Source: CAYMRL01 sp964398985
Lineage (GTDB): Bacteria > Deinococcota > Deinococci > Deinococcales > Trueperaceae
DNA length: 11,879 nucleotides
Direction: 5' to 3'
Assembly (NCBI GenBank): GCA_964398985.1
Contig: CAYNOS010000053.1
Span: 1-11,879 of the forward strand
The notes beneath the pieces were generated by a model that did not search any database, was not told where the DNA came from, and saw only the letters and a program-made list of their open reading frames with translations. This document shows positions 7,332-11,879 of this stretch, in pieces. Made by a program: the position numbers and the translations under genes. The stretch's first letter is position 1. Each line of letters begins with the position of its first letter.

Positions 7332-7347
7332 CACGCCTGAAGGGCGG

Positions 7348-7356
7348 TGATACACT
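7348..7356 (+). promoter_or_regulatory. Candidate extended -10 (TGATACACT) for nucS
   Basis: TG at 7348-7349, one base, then TACACT at 7351-7356 form an extended -10 motif. It ends 5 nt before the GTG at 7362, which suggests a leaderless nucS mRNA starting at or one base from that codon. No clear -35 is visible, as is common for extended -10 promoters. Confidence 0.45.
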
Positions 7357-7361
7357 CGCGC

Positions 7362-8117
7362 GTGCTGAGAGCCACACTGTTCGACATGCGCGCGGAAGCG
7401 CTGGCCGAGTTCCTCGAGGAACAGCTCGCGCCCGGCGACGCGCTGGTGCAGGTGGCCGGCGAGTTCGAGCTGCTCTACAGCGGCCGCGCGGCCAGCGTCG
7501 CGGAGTCGGGCGACTACCTGCTCCTGATCAAGCCCGACGGCAGCGTGCAGGTTCACTCCCAGCGCAGCGTCAAGCCGGTCAACTGGCAGCCGCAGACCGA
7601 TTCCCTGAGGGTGCAGGTCGAGGAGAGCGTCGCGGTGCTCTACGCCGAGCGCTTCCAACCGGCCGAGCTGCTGAGGATCGCGTTCCTGACACCGTTCGTG
7701 GCGCAGGCGCTGGTCCTGCCGAGCGAGGGCGACTTCATGCTGGTCGGTTCCGAGGCGGAGATGCAGCGTGCCCTGGCCGAGGATCCGGGGCTGATCGAAG
7801 ACGGCTTGAGCGTCATCGACCTCGAGCTGCCGACCGATGTCGGGGGCATCGATCTGCTGGCCCGTGACGGCGACGGGCGCGTCGTCGTGGTCGAGCTCAA
7901 GCGCGCCAAGGCGAACCACGAGGCGGTTCATCAGCTCAGCCGCTACGTGGAGAGCGTCCGGCGCGTCTCTCCCGCGGCAGTGAGGGGCATACTGGCGGCT
8001 CCTTCGATCACCGCTCCGGCGCTGAACCGTTTGGCCGAGCTCGGCCTCGAGTTCAAGGCCATCGCCGCGCTCGAGTCGGAACGCGCCAAGCCCACGCTGC
8101 AGCCGGGGCTGTTCTGA
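7362..8117 (+). CDS. nucS: Mismatch-specific endonuclease NucS/EndoMS
   Basis: NucS/EndoMS makes double-strand cuts at mismatched bases and underlies a MutS/MutL-independent mismatch repair route known from archaea and actinobacteria; it also occurs in Deinococcus. The 251-residue protein has the family's normal length. It has an N-terminal beta-rich DNA-binding and dimerisation domain (LLLIKPDGSVQVHSQ and VKPVNWQPQ, residues 53-78) and a C-terminal RecB-like nuclease domain. The catalytic residues are Asp164 (GGIDLLARDGDG), Glu178 and Lys180 (VVVVELKR), followed by QLSRYVE from 191. The last five residues, QPGLF, resemble a sliding-clamp-binding peptide. GTG 7362 is preferred because an extended -10 ends 5 nt before it; in-frame GTG 7347 would add five residues but overlaps the promoter. 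It is divergent from nfo. Confidence 0.94.
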   Translation: MLRATLFDMRAEALAEFLEEQLAPGDALVQVAGEFELLYSGRAASVAESGDYLLLIKPDGSVQVHSQRSVKPVNWQPQTDSLRVQVEESVAVLYAERFQPAELLRIAFLTPFVAQALVLPSEGDFMLVGSEAEMQRALAEDPGLIEDGLSVIDLELPTDVGGIDLLARDGDGRVVVVELKRAKANHEAVHQLSRYVESVRRVSPAAVRGILAAPSITAPALNRLAELGLEFKAIAALESERAKPTLQPGLF

Positions 8118-8149
8118 CGCGCGACCGGCAGCTCGCAGGGGCGGGCGTC

Positions 8150-8176
8150 GAGCCGGCTCACGGCAGCTAGGCCGGC
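8150..8176 (+). terminator. Weak GC-rich hairpin downstream of nucS
   Basis: GAGCCGGCTC at 8150-8159 is itself a perfect 10-bp palindrome. GCCGGC at 8152-8157 can also pair with GCCGGC at 8171-8176 around an 11-13 nt loop. No T tract follows, so it would be at most a poor intrinsic terminator. The remaining gap before the GalT-like gene shows only that gene's promoter-like hexamer. Confidence 0.25.
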
Positions 8177-8210
8177 ATGAAGTTATCGACCTGAGCGGGT
8201 GCGGCCGCGT

Positions 8211-8219
8211 TGCTAGACT
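8211..8219 (+). promoter_or_regulatory. Candidate extended -10 (TGCTAGACT) for the GalT-like gene
   Basis: TG, one base, then TAGACT at 8214-8219 form an extended -10 motif ending 9 nt before the ATG at 8229. No Shine-Dalgarno lies between. TAGACT is the same hexamer found before nfo. No good -35 is seen. Confidence 0.45.
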
Positions 8220-8228
8220 TGCTGCCTG

Positions 8229-9230
8229 ATGTCCCTGTTCCGCAAGGATCCGTTCGGCCGCGGCTGGGTTCTGCTCTCGCCGGAGCGCGGGCTGGTCCCG
8301 TCCGACTTCGGGAGCGTGCCACTGCCGCCGGCGGTGTCGCCCCTGTCACCGGGTGCCGAGGGGCAGGTCGGCCGTGAGTTGGCCGCCGTGCGTCCCAGTG
8401 CGGCGCCCGGCGCCGACGCCGAGTGGCGGATGCGCGTGATCTCCCACCCCGCCCGGCTGCTGGGCGCCGAGGCGTTCGCGCTCGAGGACGACGGCCCGTT
8501 CCAGCAGGCCGCCGCCGGCGGACATCACGAGCTGATCGTCGAGCATCCCGACGCGCGCCAGACGCTCGACAGGATGCCGCGCCAACACCTCGTCGACGTG
8601 CTGCGCCTGTACCGCCAGCGGTTGGCGCTGCACGGCAGCGTGCCGGGCATCCGGCACGTGCAGTTGACCCGCAACGTCGGCCGCGCCGCCGGGGCGCTGT
8701 TCGAGCACCCGCACGCCCAGTTGCTGGCCGTGCCGGTCGGCAACCGCTGGGTGGAGGAGGAGTTGGAGGCGGGGGCAACGCACCACCGGGCGACCGGACG
8801 CTGCATCTTCTGCGACGTCATCGAGTTCGAGTTGGCCGCCAGGGAGCGCGTGATCAGCTACAACGACGACTTCGTCGCGTTGGCCCCCTTCGCATCGAAG
8901 ACGCCGTTCGAGACCTGGCTGCTGCCGCGGCGCCACGCGAGCGGCTTCGCGGCGGTGCCGTCGAACATCCTGCCGGCCCTCGCCGACCTGCTGCAGGCAG
9001 TGGTCATGAGCCTCAACGACGCCCTCGACAGCCCGCCTTACAACCTGGCGCTGCACACCTCGCCCGACACCGAGTTGGAGAGCTTCCACTGGCACTTCGA
9101 GCTGTTGCCGCGGCTGACCAACCAAGCGGGGTTCGACTGGGGGGCGGGCTTCTACGTCAACCCGACGCGGCCGGAAGACGCCGCGCGCTTCCTGCGGGAG
9201 GCTCTCGCCATCCAGCAGGTGGCTCCGTGA
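8229..9230 (+). CDS. GalT-like sugar-1-phosphate nucleotidyltransferase
   Basis: This 333-residue protein belongs to the GalT branch of the HIT superfamily, which transfers a nucleotidyl group between a nucleotide sugar and a sugar 1-phosphate through a histidine intermediate. The active site is intact: FEHPHAQ at 158-164 with His162 the probable nucleophile, and FHWHFELLPR at 286-295 carrying His287 and His289. The C-terminal GFDWGAGFYVNP at 301-312 is also typical. The N-terminal zinc cysteine pair found in many relatives near residue 40 is absent: that region reads SPLSPGAEGQ. A second pair, CIFC at 192-195, remains. No other Leloir-pathway gene is in the window, so galactose as substrate is not assured and I withhold galT. 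ADP-glucose phosphorylase-like activity is an alternative. A coupled ftsB-like gene follows with a 4-nt overlap. Confidence 0.85.
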   Translation: MSLFRKDPFGRGWVLLSPERGLVPSDFGSVPLPPAVSPLSPGAEGQVGRELAAVRPSAAPGADAEWRMRVISHPARLLGAEAFALEDDGPFQQAAAGGHHELIVEHPDARQTLDRMPRQHLVDVLRLYRQRLALHGSVPGIRHVQLTRNVGRAAGALFEHPHAQLLAVPVGNRWVEEELEAGATHHRATGRCIFCDVIEFELAARERVISYNDDFVALAPFASKTPFETWLLPRRHASGFAAVPSNILPALADLLQAVVMSLNDALDSPPYNLALHTSPDTELESFHWHFELLPRLTNQAGFDWGAGFYVNPTRPEDAARFLREALAIQQVAP

Positions 9231-9544
9231 CCACCCGGCAGTCGCACTCAGATGGGCTGCGCGGTCAACCGGAGCGCCGTGGACCGCACCGGCTGCTGGT
9301 GGCCGTGGCCATCATCGGCTGCCTGCAGGCGTTCTTCCTGCTCGCCGTCGAGCTCGACAGGACGCTGGTGCACCGGCGCGAGATCGCGCGGTTGGCGACC
9401 GAGGTCGCCGCGCTGGAGCGGGAGCTTCTCGAGCTGTCGCAGGTGTCTCAACGCGGCGGCGACGCGGCTTACCGCGAGGCGCTCGCCCGCAACCTCGGCT
9501 TCGTCTACCCGCACGAGCAGCTGATCGTCACCGACCGGCGCTAG
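9227..9544 (+). CDS. FtsB/DivIC-like septum formation initiator protein
   Basis: This small gene encodes 105 residues: a short basic cytoplasmic tail (1-22), one membrane segment (about 23-41, LLVAVAIIGCLQAFFLLAV), a heptad-like coiled coil (about 44-72, with Leu/Ile/Val spacing) and a compact C-terminal part, YREALARNLGFVYPHEQLI. That layout, and the last segment with its aromatic/Pro-x-Glu ending, match the FtsB/DivIC family. These single-pass proteins link FtsL and FtsQ/DivIB in the divisome. The GTG start overlaps the preceding TGA (GTGA, 9227-9230) and has AGGTGG at 9217-9222, so it is probably translated by coupling to the GalT-like gene. Overlapping frames in this stretch are shadows. 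Assignment rests on architecture and the C-terminal motif; FtsL is the main alternative but usually lacks that C-terminal motif. Confidence 0.78.
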   Translation: MTTRQSHSDGLRGQPERRGPHRLLVAVAIIGCLQAFFLLAVELDRTLVHRREIARLATEVAALERELLELSQVSQRGGDAAYREALARNLGFVYPHEQLIVTDRR

Positions 9545-9562
9545 ACGCGCGCTCGGCTCCGT

Positions 9563-9943
9563 TCAGTCGGCCTCCCTGAGGTCTTCCATGAGCTGCCAGC
9601 CGACTCCTTCTGGAGTGGCGTCGAGCAGCGGTGCCAGCTTCGTGGCCGCCTGCGGCAGCATGCGCGCCGGGTCCTGACCCGACTCGACGATGGCCAAGAC
9701 CGTGACCTGGTAGACCTGCTGCGTGGCGCTCAGCGTGCCGTCCTCGAAGAACGCGAAGGGCGCCTTGGGCAGCGGGTCGAGCAGTAGATGCACGCCCTCG
9801 TCGAGGGCGGTGGGCAGGAGCTCCCGCAAGTCGATGTCAGCTTCGCGCGGGTGCCAGGCGTAGCCCTGCAGTAGCCGGATGGCCCGCGGTCCGTCCTGCG
9901 GGCCCTGCCACAGCTCGCGATCGTCGCGGTGGCCATCGCTCAC
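9563..9943 (-). CDS. Uncharacterised 126-residue soluble protein
   Basis: I do not recognise this protein. It has no membrane segment, signal peptide, cysteine or nucleotide-binding motif. It is acidic at both ends, with Trp at 12, 30 and 116 and a central LLLDPLPKAPFAFFEDGTLSA-like stretch that looks like a folded core, probably a small alpha/beta domain. Composition is balanced, unlike the Arg-rich shadow frames nearby, which supports real coding. The GTG start lies 2 nt after the stop of the HAD hydrolase gene, so it is probably the last gene of the ctaG-HAD transcription unit; no clear Shine-Dalgarno is visible. It converges on the ftsB-like gene with 18 bp between stop codons, and that gap holds no obvious terminator. 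No function is proposed. Confidence 0.7.
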   Translation of the reverse strand: MSDGHRDDRELWQGPQDGPRAIRLLQGYAWHPREADIDLRELLPTALDEGVHLLLDPLPKAPFAFFEDGTLSATQQVYQVTVLAIVESGQDPARMLPQAATKLAPLLDATPEGVGWQLMEDLREAD

Positions 9944-9945
9944 GT

Positions 9946-10584
9946 TCAGCCGACATCCGCCGCGAAGCCGGCGGGCAGCGGTAGCTCGGGCAACGCGGCG
10001 TGCCAGCGCTCGGCGAACGCGCGCGGCTCGTCGAGCAACAGACCAGTGAAGCCAAGAGCCTCGCAGGCCGCGATGTTGGCCGCGTTGTCGTCGATGAACA
10101 GGGTGCGCTCGGCGGGCACGCCCACGGCGGCGGTGAGCGCCGCGAAAGCCTCAGGTGCGGGCTTCCGGACGCCGATCTCGTTGGAGAACACGAAGGCCGT
10201 GACGCGGCTCATGCGCGGGTCGTCGCGGATGAGGTCGCACAGCTCCGGCACGTTGTTCGACAGCATCGCGATCCGGTACTCGTCCGGGATGCTGTCAAGG
10301 AGCTCGAAGGTGGCGGCGCGCTCCTGCACCGACGAGAGGAACGTGCGCCGGAAGTCATCGAAGGAGGGGGCGGTCCCCGTCGCCTCGCAGAAGCGCTGAT
10401 GGAAGCCGGTCATGCGGAACGCGCCTATCTCGAAATCGGTCATCAACCGCAGGTAGATCGGCTCGACGCGCTGCGCTTCGACCCCGACGAGCTCACTCAG
10501 GCGCGCACTGGCGCTGCTATCGAAGGTGCCCTCGGTGAAGACCCCGCCCCAGTCGAAGGCGATGGCGTCGAACGAGCGCCTCAC
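9946..10584 (-). CDS. HAD-superfamily hydrolase (subfamily IA, YihX-like)
   Basis: The 212-residue protein has the four HAD motifs: motif I FDWGGVFTEG with nucleophile Asp11, motif II LSNN with Ser109, motif III VRKPAP with Lys141, and motif IV FIDDNAANI with Asp165 and Asp166. A helical cap lies between motifs I and II (about 20-90). The residue two after the nucleophile is Gly13, not the Asp typical of classical HAD phosphatases. That is the pattern of the YihX and Acad10-like group, some of which are sugar-phosphate phosphatases, so this is likely a small-molecule phosphatase of unknown substrate. The GTG start overlaps the ctaG TGA (GTGA), suggesting translational coupling. I see no feature tying it to heme-copper oxidase assembly, so the link to ctaG may be only transcriptional. 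Confidence 0.88.
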   Translation of the reverse strand: MRRSFDAIAFDWGGVFTEGTFDSSASARLSELVGVEAQRVEPIYLRLMTDFEIGAFRMTGFHQRFCEATGTAPSFDDFRRTFLSSVQERAATFELLDSIPDEYRIAMLSNNVPELCDLIRDDPRMSRVTAFVFSNEIGVRKPAPEAFAALTAAVGVPAERTLFIDDNAANIAACEALGFTGLLLDEPRAFAERWHAALPELPLPAGFAADVG

Positions 10585-11408
10585 GGGGTCTCGACTCGAG
10601 CGCGGGCGGGCGGCAGCTCGAAGCCGGGCTGGCCCTCGGTGCGCTCGCTGCGGTACCAGTTGAAGAACACGCCGATGAAGCGGATGCCGAAAGCGGCCAT
10701 CCCGCCGATCTTCATCACCGCGCCGGCCAGAGCCTGATCTTCCATCACGCCGAGCCCGAACGCGCGCGTCGGCATGTGGTGGTAGACGTACAGAGGTTGG
10801 TCGGCGAACGTGATGCCGGCGAAGATCGGCGTCTGCGCGACCGGCAACAGGAACAGGTACGCCAGACGCGTCAGGTACGGCGCTCGCGGCAACTCACCGA
10901 GGGGGCTGACGATCGGCCACCACACCATCAGCGAGGCCAACAGCAGCACGAAGTGGACGGAGTGATGGAACGAGGTGTCGCTGAGCGCCAGATTGTAGAT
11001 GCCGGGCAGGTGATAGAAGGACATCACCAAGGTGAAGGTGAAGAAGGTGACCAGCGGCTTGAGCATCACCCTGGCGACCGGGTACAACGGCGACCTCACG
11101 AACATCGCGCGCAGCAGCCACGCCGGCATGCCGGCGAGCAGCACCGGGGCGATCAGGTAGCTCAACAGCAGGTGCTGGAACATGTGGGCCGAGAGCAGGT
11201 AGCGCTCGGCCAGGTCGTGGAGCGGCGAGCCCTCGTTGAGGAACAAGATCGCCAGCCCGATGCCGAAGATGATCGCTTGCCTGGTCGGGTACTTCTCGCC
11301 AGGCGCCAGGCGCCGGCGCAGCGGTCCCACGGCCAGGTAGTAGGCAACCGCCATGGCGAAGATGCCGCCCAGCAGCACCGGCTCGAGTTGCCAACTCAGG
11401 TACAGCAT
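10581..11408 (-). CDS. ctaG: CtaG-type (caa3) cytochrome c oxidase assembly membrane protein
   Basis: This 275-residue integral membrane protein matches the Caa3_CtaG family, needed in Bacillus for forming active caa3-type cytochrome c oxidase and distinct from the Cox11-type protein also called CtaG. About seven membrane segments are visible (roughly residues 9-28, 44-58, 75-95, 117-137, 148-168, 182-202 and 226-250). Conserved-looking histidines lie near segment ends: His64, His75 and His79 (SAHMFQHLLL), His133 (FYHLPGIYN), His148, His149 and His152 (FHHSVHF) and His210-211. They are candidates for copper binding, which I infer rather than see. ATG 11408 has AAGGAG at 11419-11424 with 10 nt spacing. 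A cytochrome c gene ends 41 nt upstream on the same strand, consistent with an oxidase locus extending past the right edge. The HAD gene overlaps its stop. Confidence 0.92.
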   Translation of the reverse strand: MLYLSWQLEPVLLGGIFAMAVAYYLAVGPLRRRLAPGEKYPTRQAIIFGIGLAILFLNEGSPLHDLAERYLLSAHMFQHLLLSYLIAPVLLAGMPAWLLRAMFVRSPLYPVARVMLKPLVTFFTFTLVMSFYHLPGIYNLALSDTSFHHSVHFVLLLASLMVWWPIVSPLGELPRAPYLTRLAYLFLLPVAQTPIFAGITFADQPLYVYHHMPTRAFGLGVMEDQALAGAVMKIGGMAAFGIRFIGVFFNWYRSERTEGQPGFELPPARARVETP

Positions 11409-11418
11409 CTTGCGAACG

Positions 11419-11424
11419 CTCCTT
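11419..11424 (-). promoter_or_regulatory. Ribosome binding site AAGGAG for ctaG
   Basis: AAGGAG on the minus strand lies 10 nt upstream of the ATG at 11408 and supports that start. The 41-nt gap to the preceding cytochrome c gene holds no hairpin strong enough to call a terminator, so read-through is likely. Confidence 0.7.
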
Positions 11425-11449
11425 GGCTCAGCTTAGCGCCGCCGCGTGC

Positions 11450-11879
11450 TCAGGGCAGTCCCAACGCGACTCTCTGCTCGTGCACCTGCACCGCGCTGAG
11501 ACCCAACGAGCGCTCGGCGGCGAGGTCGGCAGCCTGGAAGGGCACGAAGTCCGCCGGCGGCGTGTTCAGCTTGGTCACGACGTGATTGAGGACGTTGGCG
11601 AGCTGCTCGTCGGAGAGCTGCGGCCACGCCGGCATGAACCCGTTGTAGGTCATCCCGTTGACGCTGATCGGTCCCTGCAGCCCGAACAGCACGATGTGAG
11701 TGAGGAGCTCACCGCCGTCGACGGCGTACAGGTCGGCCGCATGGTCCGCCAGTGGCGGGAAGGCCCCCGGAATGCCTTGGCCGTTGACCTGGTGGCACGC
11801 CATGCAGTTGGTCATGTACACCTGCTGGCCGAGCTCTTCGTCCCAGGTGACGCTCGCTTCCGCCGCCGGCTCCTGCGCG
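11450..11879 (-). CDS. Class I cytochrome c (5' end outside window)
   Basis: The frame is open to the right edge and gives the last 142 residues. Numbered from the first complete visible codon, heme attachment is CMACH (Cys25, Cys28, His29) and the probable axial methionine is Met82 in NGFMPAWPQLSDEQ, followed by the usual C-terminal helix ANVLNHVVTKL. This is a single-heme, periplasm-facing electron carrier. The visible N-terminal part is Ala/Glu/Pro-rich and looks like a flexible linker, so a membrane anchor, lipoprotein signal or larger domain may lie upstream. An internal GTG at 11821 is not the likely start, because coding continues upstream in frame and leaves too little sequence before the heme motif. 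The adjacent ctaG suggests it serves an aa3/caa3-type oxidase. Fusion to another oxidase subunit cannot be excluded from this fragment. Confidence 0.88.
   Translation of the reverse strand, partial: AQEPAAEASVTWDEELGQQVYMTNCMACHQVNGQGIPGAFPPLADHAADLYAVDGGELLTHIVLFGLQGPISVNGMTYNGFMPAWPQLSDEQLANVLNHVVTKLNTPPADFVPFQAADLAAERSLGLSAVQVHEQRVALGLP

Noticed and set aside
7319..7387. Upstream start at 7387 that would lengthen nfo by 23 residues
   Set aside because: The extra residues do not belong to the family N-terminus and would run across the nucS start and promoter; ATG 7318 follows a well-placed -10.
6428..7867. 479-residue plus-strand frame spanning nfo and nucS
   Set aside because: It is antisense to nfo and out of frame with nucS, both of which have complete catalytic residues.
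8177..8194. Tiny ATG frame of five codons in the nucS-GalT gap
   Set aside because: Too short, with no ribosome binding site and no sign of a leader-peptide attenuator.
8423..9544. 373-residue plus-strand frame overlapping the GalT-like gene
   Set aside because: Only the final 105 codons from GTG 9227 look real (the FtsB/DivIC-like gene). The upstream part is a shadow of the GalT-like gene in another frame.
1..11879. CRISPR arrays, tRNA or rRNA genes, insertion sequences, toxin-antitoxin or phage defence genes
   Set aside because: I looked for regular repeats, transposase-like proteins, RNA gene cores and defence-type domains and saw none. Gene spacing is tight and composition is uniform, giving no sign of recent transfer.

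Overview
The window is a gene-dense, GC-rich bacterial chromosome segment of ordinary housekeeping and metabolic genes. I see no insertion sequence, CRISPR array, rRNA, tRNA or phage gene. The likeliest host is a member of the Deinococcota, perhaps a Truepera-like or deep Deinococcus lineage. The reasons are the co-occurrence of SpeA-type arginine decarboxylase, NucS/EndoMS, a CtaG-type oxidase assembly protein and many apparently leaderless genes. An actinobacterium or another high-GC phylum cannot be excluded without a phylogeny.

Layout, left to right. An S10 serine carboxypeptidase-like gene (minus strand, 3' end outside the window) diverges from speA (plus strand, biosynthetic arginine decarboxylase). 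speA converges on a metallo-beta-lactamase-fold hydrolase (minus), and the two stop codons lie inside one perfect 17-bp palindrome. The hydrolase diverges from a flavin reductase-like gene (plus), which is followed by an M20 metallopeptidase gene (plus). The M20 gene ends in a CTAG shared with the stop of a DinB-like gene (minus). That gene is the second member of a coupled pair with nfo (endonuclease IV). nfo diverges from nucS (mismatch-specific endonuclease) across only 43 bp. Then come a GalT-like nucleotidyltransferase gene (plus) and, overlapping its stop by 4 nt, a small FtsB/DivIC-like division gene. The right end is a minus-strand run: cytochrome c (5' end outside the window), ctaG, a HAD-family hydrolase and a small unknown gene.

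How the genes work together. The repair genes form a real group: nfo and nucS share one divergent promoter region, and the DinB-like gene is translationally coupled to nfo. The cytochrome c and ctaG genes point to an aa3/caa3-type terminal oxidase locus continuing beyond the right edge. speA supplies agmatine for polyamine synthesis, but no agmatine-processing gene is in view. The other genes look like independent metabolic functions.

Expression signals fall into two classes. speA, the beta-lactamase-fold gene, the flavin reductase gene, ctaG and ftsB have purine-rich Shine-Dalgarno sequences. The S10, M20, nfo, nucS and galT-like genes have none, but carry a TANNNT -10-like hexamer 5-10 nt before the start codon, as expected for leaderless mRNAs. 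Nothing here convincingly constitutes a new biological system. The most interesting points are the nfo/nucS control region, the NucS C-terminal clamp-binding-like motif, the GalT-like protein that has lost its first zinc cysteine pair, and its coupling to a division gene.
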